Part shown: piece after piece, positions 1 to 7,356 of the stretch
How positions within the stretch are numbered: position 1 is the stretch's first letter
Layout: each line of letters starts with the position of its first letter
NCBI GenBank assembly: GCA_903835005.1
Contig: CAILLK010000147.1
Location: forward strand, 1-38,069
Direction of reading: 5' to 3'
DNA length: 38,069 bases
Origin: an uncultured Bacteroidota bacterium
GTDB taxonomy: Bacteria; Bacteroidota; Bacteroidia; Chitinophagales; Chitinophagaceae
The notes under the pieces: generated by a model
Databases searched by the model: none
What the model saw: only the letters and a program-made list of their open reading frames with translations
Told to the model about the DNA's origin: nothing
Program-made: the position numbers and the translations under genes

Positions 1-445
1 CGATTATCTCATCATATCCCACTAAATAATGTGAAAATGTGGTAATGTGAAAATAGGGCAATTCATTCAGTTGCATAGGGTTAATAAAAATATGCGATTT
101 TCAATTGCCTAAATCAGAGAATGTTTGTGTGGTTATCCCATTGTCTCAAAAATAAGCGATGGGATAATGGTATACGCTGAAACCCTTGCTGGTGGCTGAT
201 ATAAATTAATTTACGATTATCTCATCATATCCCACTAAATAATGTGAAAATGTGGTAATGTGAAAATAGGGCAATTCATTCAGTTGCATAGAGGTAATAA
301 AAATATGCGATTTTCAATTGCCTAAAACGGACCTTTTATTTGGTTATCCCATTGTCTCAAAAATAAACGGTGGGATAATGGTATACGCTGAAACCCTTGC
401 TGGTGGCTGATATAAAATAATTTACGATTATCTCATCATATCCCA
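1..445. repeat. 212-bp tandem repeat, two copies plus a partial third
   Basis: The block beginning CGATTATCTCATCATATCCC at position 1 recurs at 214 and, truncated to about 21 bases, at 425. The spacings are 213 and 211 bases. The two full copies are nearly identical except for a short divergent patch around 113-131 and 325-342. Each copy carries an inverted pair TTATCCCAT / ATGGGATAA (133-141 with 159-167; 344-352 with 371-378, where one pair becomes a wobble). After the third start the sequence jumps from TATCCCA directly to TTGTCTCA, as if recombination had deleted the middle of a copy. No reading frame of note runs through it. The left end may continue beyond the window. Confidence 0.9.
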
Positions 446-779
446 TTGTCTCATCACTGAGATAAGCGCCAGGTATAGTAGGAGATTGCTCAGATATATG
501 TCCGGTACGCATTATGCATGGCAATAGGTCCAGACGGGTAAAAAGGACTGGTAGATTGTTTCATAGTTTGATTAATTTATATTTATGGTGAAATTTGGGT
601 CAAAGGTAAAATTAATAATTGAAAATTCCAAATTATAAGGCATGTTTATTTTTTTGGAGGAAGCGCCAATTGTCCCGAAATATCTGGATTTTAAAAAACT
701 GATGAGATTACCCATACACTGATCGTCTATGTTCGGGGCTTTGCTACAGCCCGCATATCAGGCCAATATAAAATAGTTA
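446..779. other. Intergenic stretch with no recognised feature
   Basis: This AT-rich stretch lies between the tandem repeat and the end of the leftward 2H phosphoesterase gene. I see no convincing reading frame, tRNA or strong hairpin followed by a T-run. Its first bases (446-475) are the altered remainder of the third repeat copy. Confidence 0.5.
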
Positions 780-1442
780 TTATGCTTCTAATAAAAGGCT
801 ATGCTCATATAAATAATCTGGACTTGCATTTGAGTCTTCAGCTATATTTTCTACACCTTCTAATATTACACACAATTTATTAATGATTGATATCTTTTGA
901 TTGTCACTAAGTTTATCAATATTGTCATGCTGTATATTGAATCCCGCAATTTTACTAATCAGTGAATAATCGATTTGTGAAAGATTAAATAGCTTCATTT
1001 TATCGGCTGAAGAATACAAGTCAAGCCGATCAACAATAAAGCTGAAATTAATATTATGTGCATTGATAGTATCAAACAATTTTCTTGCAAACAATTTATT
1101 ATCACCATCATAAATCGTAATGTGAGGGTGGAATTCTCTATAAGTTTTTTCTTCTTTAGATTTCCATATTGTAGTTAATTCCTGCTTATCCTCACAATTC
1201 AAAAATACCGTATTTTGACTCTCAGTAAAAAAATTCCCTACACCATTTACCTTTATTTCTTTTCCCTGGATTAACTTATTATCTTCAAAAAGTCGTTTTT
1301 TTTGTTTGGTACTATAAGGCCCTTTTACTGTGATGTGAGAAAAATTTCTTTGCATCGGATCTGCAATTAAGCGCATGGCATCAAGTATCCGCTTGACTGT
1401 TTCATTGTGTAAGTATATAACGAAAAAAAACCTTGTCTTCAT
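780..1442 (-). CDS. 2H phosphoesterase-like protein
   Basis: The 220-residue protein carries the two H-x-T signatures that define the 2H phosphoesterase superfamily: HIT at residues 36-38 (context FSHITVKGP) and HIT at 107-109 (context FHPHITIYDG). Family members act on 2',3'-cyclic or 2'-5' phosphodiester bonds of RNA ends, oligonucleotides or nucleotide second messengers. The core fills roughly residues 5-165; the last 55 residues are an extra helical-looking tail. No signal peptide or membrane segment is visible, so it should be cytoplasmic. Its ATG overlaps the stop codon of the upstream nucleotidyltransferase in an ATGA arrangement, which implies translational coupling and a shared task. 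The substrate cannot be read from sequence; pairing with a nucleotidyltransferase suggests an adenylated or cyclic or linear oligonucleotide product, which is inference. Confidence 0.75.
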   Translation of the reverse strand: MKTRFFFVIYLHNETVKRILDAMRLIADPMQRNFSHITVKGPYSTKQKKRLFEDNKLIQGKEIKVNGVGNFFTESQNTVFLNCEDKQELTTIWKSKEEKTYREFHPHITIYDGDNKLFARKLFDTINAHNINFSFIVDRLDLYSSADKMKLFNLSQIDYSLISKIAGFNIQHDNIDKLSDNQKISIINKLCVILEGVENIAEDSNASPDYLYEHSLLLEA

Positions 1443-2428
1443 ACTAAGAAATACATTAAATTATCCTGATTTTCAGTTTCGATCATAATCTTGAAAATTA
1501 TTTTTGCAAACTGCCTTGAACTTTCAAAAGCTCTATCCCTGTTACTTTCAACTGAAATCCATTGCAAAAGTTTCGTCTTTTCGACCTGCGTCGTTTCAAG
1601 AAACCAAAAATACAATGAAATCAGCTCATTAATATCATTTTTCATTTTGTCATTTTGTGAAAGTTTCTCAAGACGCTGTAAGGGAGTGAGCTTAATGATT
1701 TCTAAAATATCGGCTTGCTTCATAACTTTCTTACTACATAACAAACTCAAAAGAAATGAGTAGCAAGTGAGCTTCCGACTGAATTTAAGTTTTAGATTTT
1801 TTATGTGTAACTCGTTTTTCTTGTTCTGAATTTCTTCAGGTGTTAAGCCAGTTTCATTAAATTTTCGATTCCTATTGTGCTCATAATTTAAACACATGGT
1901 GCGCCAAAACCTGATGACATCATTTACCAAGAATACAGGTTTAAAATCTTTTGTGTGGGCGTGAAAATCTTTATAATACTTTTCTAGCGTTGTAGAAAGC
2001 ATCTGGTCATAAAAGTCCTGATTGTGAACTGCACGACTTTCAAGAAGAAGCAACATTCTAGCAGTAAAAAAATTGCGGTAATCATCTTCCCTACTACCCA
2101 ATTCGCTATAAATATCCTTAATATTATGAACAACAAGGTACTCCCCATCTCCTGAAAACTCAGGTAATTTCATTTGCCTACAAGCTTTAATAATATCCGC
2201 ATCAATTAAAATTTCAGAGATTTTAGAAAATTTAGTTTGGTCCGTATCTGCTAAGAAAAAGAGGTCAATATCGGAATATTCACAAGCCTCTAATCTGCCA
2301 TATGACCCTGTGGTATAAATACAAAAATCTTTTTGTGCGTTTAGTACGGTGGATTTGTAAAGATGTTTCCTGAAAACTTCAAGGCGTTTCAGGCTATAGG
2401 CGGATTTAAGAATTATATCATTACTCAT
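1439..2428 (-). CDS. Nucleotidyltransferase (DNA polymerase beta fold) with helical C-terminal half
   Basis: The 329-residue protein shows the pol-beta nucleotidyltransferase core: G41-S42 in TTGSYGR, followed by D53-I-D55 in YSDIDLFF, the two metal-binding aspartates. The third acidic residue is not certain. Residues 1-110 form the catalytic domain; the rest is helix-rich and Lys/Leu-rich, with no domain I can name. Such enzymes transfer NMP to proteins, small molecules, RNA ends or other nucleotides; I cannot assign the acceptor. It lies directly downstream of hsdR (94-bp gap) on the same strand and is translationally coupled to the 2H phosphoesterase. A near-consensus -7 element TATCCTTG sits at 2460-2467, so the pair may have its own promoter. 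Alternatives are a GlnD/DUF294-like signalling enzyme or a CD-NTase-like defence enzyme. Confidence 0.75.
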   Translation of the reverse strand: MSNDIILKSAYSLKRLEVFRKHLYKSTVLNAQKDFCIYTTGSYGRLEACEYSDIDLFFLADTDQTKFSKISEILIDADIIKACRQMKLPEFSGDGEYLVVHNIKDIYSELGSREDDYRNFFTARMLLLLESRAVHNQDFYDQMLSTTLEKYYKDFHAHTKDFKPVFLVNDVIRFWRTMCLNYEHNRNRKFNETGLTPEEIQNKKNELHIKNLKLKFSRKLTCYSFLLSLLCSKKVMKQADILEIIKLTPLQRLEKLSQNDKMKNDINELISLYFWFLETTQVEKTKLLQWISVESNRDRAFESSRQFAKIIFKIMIETENQDNLMYFLV

Positions 2429-2459
2429 AGCGTATGAAATTAATAAATAATTTGGTTTG

Positions 2460-2467
2460 CAAGGATA
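2460..2467 (-). promoter_or_regulatory. Candidate -7 element (TATCCTTG) for the nucleotidyltransferase pair
   Basis: On the minus strand this reads TATCCTTG, one base off the Bacteroidota TAnnTTTG consensus. It would give a leader of roughly 25 bases. No clear -33 TTTG is seen at the right spacing, so support is weak. Confidence 0.3.
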
Positions 2468-2522
2468 GATTAAAACATATTTAATAATAGCTGGTATTTT
2501 ATTAAGTTAGTTACAAATATTA

Positions 2523-4916
2523 TCAAACAGCAAAACGATTCTCATACAAAAACGGCTGAAAGCCGATAAATGTTTGGCGGATTTGGGGGATATCGCCGAG
2601 TTCCTGTTTGGCATCTGAAATGGCTTTATATTTCAGTAATAATAATGCCGATAGTTTTTCTTCATTCAGTTCATACACGCCTGAATTTATGTATTGCCTG
2701 AGTACAAAATTGATGAATTCCTGCTGTTTGGAATTATAACTGCCAAGGCGGATTCTTACATTTTCTGCACGGGTCGATCTGTCGATAATTGCAGCATGGA
2801 AAGCTACATATGCCAGCACATCGTAAATGTCGCTGTCTTCGGCATGGAGTACTTTCTGGAATTCGGCCAGCTGCTCTTTGGCGAAGCCTTTTTCTTTCAG
2901 TTCGTCCAATAACTTTTTCCTGGTATCGGGTTTACTCCATATTTCTCTGAGCTCAGTTTCGTTTTTAAACAGATCGGGCAATGCTCCAAACATATTTTTG
3001 AGAAACTCCTCGGCAGAAATAGGTTTACCATCAGGGCTCCAGAATGTGGTGCTGACCATATGCTGCAAATCGCGGACCTTGCCATCGGCAAGCCTTACTT
3101 TTATCATGCGGCGGGGCGGGTTGTCGCATACACATGGCCAATTGCCACACCGGGGGCAAGGCGGGTCATCTTCCTTAACACATATACAAGGCACCTGCCC
3201 ACAGGTATTGCATGGAGCAGGATTGGGTTTTGGGGGTGGGGGTGGTTCGGGATCTAGCGGCTCACCATCCCATTCGGGGTCGTTGAAGTTGAGGTATGCT
3301 TTTACAAAATCGTAAATGGTGAAATAGTCCTTATCGTCGTAAAGCCGGGTGCCCCGGCCAATGATCTGTTTGAATTCGATCAGTTGTTTTACCGGGCGCA
3401 TTAGTACTATATTCCTGATTTCGGGGGCATCTACGCCTGTGCTTAACTTCTGAGAGGTGGTAAGTATGGTTGGTATTGTTTTTTCATTGTCCTGAAAATC
3501 GCGCAAGTGCTGGTCGCCCAATTTGCCTTCGTCGGCTGTAACCCTGTGGCAATAATTGGGATTTTTGATGGTTACCATCTGATTGATGAGATTACGCACA
3601 GCAAGTGCATGATCCTGCGAGGCGCAAAAGACCAATGTTTTTTGCCGCTGATCAATCATATTCATAAAGGTCTTAACCCGATATTCCTCTATGGCCATTA
3701 TTTCTATGATCCTGTTCTGCTCTTCGATGTTGTATACTTTGCCTTCTTCCACTTCACCTTCCAGCACTTCATCATCGGGTGTGAAAATATATTCATCGCC
3801 TGTGGTGGCAATCTGCTTTACTTTGAACGGCGTGAGGAAACCATCATTAATGCCCTGCTTCAATGAATAGATATAAACGGGATCGCCAAAATATTTATAG
3901 GTATCAATATTCTGATCTCTTTTGGGTGTGGCCGTGAGCCCCAATTGCACGGCAGGGCTGAAATACTCCAATATGGCCCGCCATGTGCTTTCATCATTTG
4001 CGCCGCCACGGTGGCACTCATCTATAATAATGAAATCGAAAAAGTCTTTTTGATACGCGCCAAAATAAGGTTTGCCGCCGGGGCCGCTCATAAATGTCTG
4101 GAAAATGGTAAAGAAAACGTTGCCGTTTGTCTGCACCTTTCCTTTCTTCTTTATTTCGGCAGGCGTAATACGCACCAGGGCATTTTCGGAGAATGCTGCA
4201 TACTCATTGAATTTTGTGAAAGCCTGATCGGCGAGCGTGTTCCGGTCGGCAAGGAATAATATACGCGGGCTGCGCTCACCGGGCTTTATTATATTCCACT
4301 TGCTGGTAAACAGTTTCCAGGCTATCTGAAATGCAATATCGGTTTTGCCCGTACCTGTGGCCAAAGTGAGGAGTATCCGGGGTTTACATTCGGCAATGGC
4401 ATCCATTACATTAGTGATGGCGTTCTCCTGGTAATATCTTGGTGGTTTGGTACCTGTTTTGGTTTCGTAGGGTATGGAGATGAAGCGATCTTTCTGGCTT
4501 TCCTGTTCGGGGTTGGCCATCAGTTGCACCCCATAAATACGGTTCCATAACTCATCGGGAGATGGGAATGCAGTTACATCGCCTTCCCAACCCTCGTGCA
4601 TATCTATACCATAAATCTTCAATCCATTTGTGCTGTAGGTGTACCGTATCTGTAACCGGCCGGCATAATCTTTGGCCTGACCAACTCCGGCAGTATAATG
4701 GGCATCTCTGCGCTTGGCTTCTATAACAGCGAGATAGCGGTTGCGGTACTGGAGCACATAATCGGCCTTATCGGGCGCTGACCTTGTGCCATGCCCCATG
4801 AGCCTGCCTTTGGAGATAGGAAACTCCATGCGTATGCGACTGCCTTCCACAACGCCCCAGCCTGCTGCCTTTAGGGCAGGGTCTATATATTCGGCGCGTG
4901 TTTCGGTTTCGTTCAT
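2523..4916 (-). CDS. hsdR: Type I restriction enzyme R (HsdR) subunit
   Basis: This 797-residue protein is the motor and nuclease subunit of a type I restriction enzyme, which translocates and cuts unmethylated DNA together with HsdM and HsdS. An N-terminal nuclease core is visible (D52, then E66-A-K68, the PD-ExK pattern). It is followed by an SF2 helicase with Walker A LATGTGKT near 185-192, DECH near 300, and motif VI QIIGRGTRL before the linker. The C-terminal third matches the EcoEI-type C-terminal domain. Between them, at about 555-600, lies a proline-rich linker with eight cysteines in CxxC/CxC pairs (CNTCGQVPCIC and CPRCGNWPCVC), which looks like a zinc-binding insert. The gene is separated from hsdMS-fic by 420 bp and has its own putative -7 element at 4995-5002. 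Confidence 0.95.
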   Translation of the reverse strand: MNETETRAEYIDPALKAAGWGVVEGSRIRMEFPISKGRLMGHGTRSAPDKADYVLQYRNRYLAVIEAKRRDAHYTAGVGQAKDYAGRLQIRYTYSTNGLKIYGIDMHEGWEGDVTAFPSPDELWNRIYGVQLMANPEQESQKDRFISIPYETKTGTKPPRYYQENAITNVMDAIAECKPRILLTLATGTGKTDIAFQIAWKLFTSKWNIIKPGERSPRILFLADRNTLADQAFTKFNEYAAFSENALVRITPAEIKKKGKVQTNGNVFFTIFQTFMSGPGGKPYFGAYQKDFFDFIIIDECHRGGANDESTWRAILEYFSPAVQLGLTATPKRDQNIDTYKYFGDPVYIYSLKQGINDGFLTPFKVKQIATTGDEYIFTPDDEVLEGEVEEGKVYNIEEQNRIIEIMAIEEYRVKTFMNMIDQRQKTLVFCASQDHALAVRNLINQMVTIKNPNYCHRVTADEGKLGDQHLRDFQDNEKTIPTILTTSQKLSTGVDAPEIRNIVLMRPVKQLIEFKQIIGRGTRLYDDKDYFTIYDFVKAYLNFNDPEWDGEPLDPEPPPPPKPNPAPCNTCGQVPCICVKEDDPPCPRCGNWPCVCDNPPRRMIKVRLADGKVRDLQHMVSTTFWSPDGKPISAEEFLKNMFGALPDLFKNETELREIWSKPDTRKKLLDELKEKGFAKEQLAEFQKVLHAEDSDIYDVLAYVAFHAAIIDRSTRAENVRIRLGSYNSKQQEFINFVLRQYINSGVYELNEEKLSALLLLKYKAISDAKQELGDIPQIRQTFIGFQPFLYENRFAV

Positions 4917-4928
4917 GGTGTCTGAATC

Positions 4929-4963
4929 ACAGATTAAACGGATTAAAAGATTTCACAGATTTT
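4929..4963. repeat. Short AT-rich periodic repeat upstream of hsdR
   Basis: This stretch repeats the words CACAGATT, GGATTAAA and TTTCACAGATT at about 11-base spacing. From memory, similar short periodic blocks are common between genes in Bacteroidota; that recollection is unverified. It lies in the hsdR leader, just before the start codon. Confidence 0.5.
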
Positions 4964-4994
4964 CATGAATGATCAATATTTAAAACTTAATTCT

Positions 4995-5002
4995 CAAAGG
5001 TA
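4995..5002 (-). promoter_or_regulatory. Candidate -7 element (TACCTTTG) for hsdR
   Basis: The minus-strand sequence is an exact match to TAnnTTTG and would start transcription near 4988, leaving a leader of about 70 bases that contains the short periodic repeat. This supports separate expression of hsdR from hsdM-hsdS-fic. Confidence 0.45.
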
Positions 5003-5093
5003 AATGATAATGGAATATATAACCTGATAATTTACACCCGTCTGCCCCCAATTTCATTTAGCTGATTATTTATAGCATATCTAAATCCACATT

Positions 5094-5208
5094 CGACCCA
5101 CTACGGGGTCGGCATTTACTTCTTTTTACCGATGGTTTCACCACCGGCTATTGACATTCAAGTCCTTCGGACTTCCTTAACTAAGAGATTGCCCTGCATC
5201 GTTCTTAG
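5094..5208. repeat. Cluster of four hairpins between fic and hsdR (candidate interspersed repeat or structured RNA)
   Basis: Four inverted repeats follow each other closely. They are CGACCC/GGGTCG (5094-5099 with 5106-5111), CCGATGGT/ACCACCGG (5129-5136 with 5140-5147, TTC loop; the single mismatch is a G-U pair in minus-strand RNA), AAGTCC/GGACTT (5160-5165 with 5169-5174, TTC loop), and CTAAGA/TCTTAG (5181-5186 with 5203-5208). The surrounding gap 4917-5335 has no reading frame I trust. The sequence is more GC-rich than the flanking gap. It resembles repeat units I recall from other Bacteroidota intergenic regions, which I cannot verify here. Confidence 0.6.
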
Positions 5209-5335
5209 CTGACCGCAAAACCAGATTAACAGGAGGAATTTGCTCTTGAGCCCGATCTGAACTTTTCTGTGTCATATATGATCAGAATTTATAAACATTA
5301 AGCCTGTAGAGGAAATGATATTATTATAATATTAA

Positions 5336-6112
5336 TCATTTTGTAGTAAGCACTTTTGGCAACATTAATAGAAAGGGCAGGGATTGCCCGAAATCGAGCT
5401 GATCGTAAAACATTCCCAACCGGTTGAGGTTTTTGTAATAATCATTGACATGATCGTAATAATATTTCTCAGATTTTATGTACCAGGCCCTTTCGCCAAG
5501 ATGGGAGGCAAGGAACCATTTTTCGAGCAGGCGGCCTGCCCGGCCATTGCCGTCATTGAATGGATGGATGGCTACGAAAAGCAGGTGAATGAAGGCTGCG
5601 TAATAGAAGATTTCAGCGGGGCTGAGTTGTTTTTTCAGCAATGTGCTGATATCGGCCCATAACTTATTCATTTCTTCAGTTACAATGCCGAACCGGGCTG
5701 CCTCGAACTGCACCCTGCCGGTGCCATGCTCCATTACCAGCATTTCGTTTTTGCGGTAAACACCCCGCCATTTAGCCGGTAATAAATGCGCTGTGAGCAG
5801 CTTATGGCACTCCAGAAAATTGGCGCTGCTGAGTTTTTGCTGCTGTGCCAACTGATAGGCCCTGTAAAGGTCGTCGGGTTTCTGCACCAACTCAGGCAGG
5901 TATTCGATATCCTGCATTTTGTGCTTCAGATAACTGTCCACCTCCATCTGCTCGCCTTCGATGCGGGAGGACGAGATTACAGCAACTGATGTATAGAATG
6001 TGAAACTATTGGCAGAAAGGGTTATCGCCTCCAGATCTGGCAATACTTTAACCAGGTCTGTATCCAGATGCTGCGTGTAGGAGGCCAGATATTTAGCAGT
6101 GAGTATTTTCAT
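5336..6112 (-). CDS. Fic family protein (probable AMP transferase)
   Basis: The 258-residue protein has the complete Fic active-site loop HPFNDGNGRAGR at residues 183-194, including H183, D187 and R191. Fic enzymes transfer AMP or related groups from nucleotides to target protein hydroxyls. An N-terminal S-x-x-x-E-G motif (S48 to G53, SSSRIEG) matches the inhibitory helix whose glutamate blocks ATP in class II Fic proteins, so the enzyme is probably auto-inhibited. No separate antitoxin gene is seen, consistent with that. It follows hsdS by 41 bp on the same strand and is probably in the hsdM-hsdS transcript. Its role in the restriction locus is unknown; control of restriction or of a host target are both possible. 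Confidence 0.9.
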   Translation of the reverse strand: MKILTAKYLASYTQHLDTDLVKVLPDLEAITLSANSFTFYTSVAVISSSRIEGEQMEVDSYLKHKMQDIEYLPELVQKPDDLYRAYQLAQQQKLSSANFLECHKLLTAHLLPAKWRGVYRKNEMLVMEHGTGRVQFEAARFGIVTEEMNKLWADISTLLKKQLSPAEIFYYAAFIHLLFVAIHPFNDGNGRAGRLLEKWFLASHLGERAWYIKSEKYYYDHVNDYYKNLNRLGMFYDQLDFGQSLPFLLMLPKVLTTK

Positions 6113-6124
6113 GAATAAAACTCG

Positions 6125-6161
6125 GAATCAGGATTTTCAGAATTTTAAAATTTTCAGGATT
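6125..6161. repeat. Short periodic repeat overlapping the end of hsdS
   Basis: The words CAGGATTTTCAG and TTTTCAGGATT flank a palindromic centre AATTTTAAAATT. The hsdS stop codon (6154-6156) lies inside the repeat, so the last residues of HsdS are encoded by repeat sequence. It occupies most of the hsdS-fic gap. Confidence 0.55.
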
Positions 6162-7356
6162 GTACTACCTTATTGGTTAATTCGCCCCTGAATGCTTTCT
6201 CTAAGATACTTTTTTTTAATTCTTCGATATTGTTTAATTTTTGCTGATATATATTTTCGAGGTTTTTTGTTTCGGTGGATAGGGTGTCTAATTGTTGGAC
6301 GATTTTTTGTTGTTCTTTAAAGGTGGGGTAATTAATAACAAAATCCTGCAATTGAGCTTTTGTAATTGCTTGTCTTGTAGCCCCTTGCTCTCCCGTTTCT
6401 AAGAGTTGTTCTTTATAGAATTTCGAGGTTAGCAGCAGATTGAGAAAATATGGATCGATAACACCCTTTGTTGGTCTAACAACAGATACGTGTTGATTTA
6501 CTCTTGCCGGCAAAAAATCTTTAGGCATAACACAACATCTTGCGACAGATGCCCCTGTAATGTTTAACAAAACATCATTTTCTTCAAGGGTAACATTGGA
6601 CAATTCCTTTGCCTGTTTGTCGTCGATAAACGCAAGATTCTTCTCTTTGAAATAGCCATCATGTACGTTCATACTTCTAACTAACGATATGCCTTCTGTT
6701 TTGTAAGATTCACTTCCTCCGCGAGGTGTTGCACCACTACCTATTTTTGTTGTTACTTCACCCAATTTCTTCTCCAACCACCCCTCACCTTTATTTGTAA
6801 AAATATTATTCAGTTCACTTTGAAAAAGGTCTTTTGCATTTTGGAGGTTGCGCTGCAGGTTTTCTTTGGCCTGATCTATGGCTGCGAAGGCTTCGTCCAG
6901 GATCGATACGATTTGTTGTTGTTCTGGGAGAGGAGGAAGGGGCACTAACCGTTTTTCAATATCACCTTTGCCGACATGCATCATTGTTGTTCCTGTCCCG
7001 TGTGCTTTTTTTATTGCTTCTGTATCCCATTCCAGAAGCTGAAATAGGAACTGTTTGGAAATTATATCGGAGTTCGGAACAACTTTCCAAATATGATAAT
7101 GGTAAATGACTTTGTTTCCCGTCCAAATTCTCGGACCGAAAGAAGCTGACCATGCATAGAGTAAATCACCATTGTCGCAATATTTATCATCCTCCAATTC
7201 TAAATCCGAGTAATACCAATTATTATTAGTAAAAAAGTTACCAACTCGTAAAACTGTGTATTTTCCATTTACCAATAATTCATTTTTAGAATATGCTCTG
7301 CCGTTAATGAATCTGCAAACTTCTCCTAACTTTTTTTCTTCCCAACCTTTCTTCAT
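6154..7356 (-). CDS. hsdS: Type I restriction-modification specificity (HsdS) subunit
   Basis: The 400-residue protein has the two-fold architecture of HsdS. There are two target-recognition domains, at about residues 1-150 (starting KKGWEEKKLGEVCRFINGRA) and 190-345 (starting GWLEKKLGEVTTKIGSGATP). Each is followed by a helical conserved spacer with the typical phrases PLPPLPEQQQIVSILDEAF and FKEQQKIVQQLDTL. It sets the bipartite DNA target of the methylase and nuclease complex. Its start overlaps the hsdM stop by 4 bp, so the two are translationally coupled. Both domains look intact, so the enzyme is probably functional. The target sequence cannot be predicted by eye. The C-terminal residues come from a short intergenic repeat. 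Confidence 0.95.
   Translation of the reverse strand: MKKGWEEKKLGEVCRFINGRAYSKNELLVNGKYTVLRVGNFFTNNNWYYSDLELEDDKYCDNGDLLYAWSASFGPRIWTGNKVIYHYHIWKVVPNSDIISKQFLFQLLEWDTEAIKKAHGTGTTMMHVGKGDIEKRLVPLPPLPEQQQIVSILDEAFAAIDQAKENLQRNLQNAKDLFQSELNNIFTNKGEGWLEKKLGEVTTKIGSGATPRGGSESYKTEGISLVRSMNVHDGYFKEKNLAFIDDKQAKELSNVTLEENDVLLNITGASVARCCVMPKDFLPARVNQHVSVVRPTKGVIDPYFLNLLLTSKFYKEQLLETGEQGATRQAITKAQLQDFVINYPTFKEQQKIVQQLDTLSTETKNLENIYQQKLNNIEELKKSILEKAFRGELTNKVVQS

Noticed and set aside
1..445. CRISPR array
   Set aside because: Units of 212 bp with nearly identical content have no repeat-spacer pattern.
2827..3315. 162-codon plus-strand frame
   Set aside because: It is antisense to hsdR; its glycine/serine-rich end is only the mirror of the proline-rich linker.
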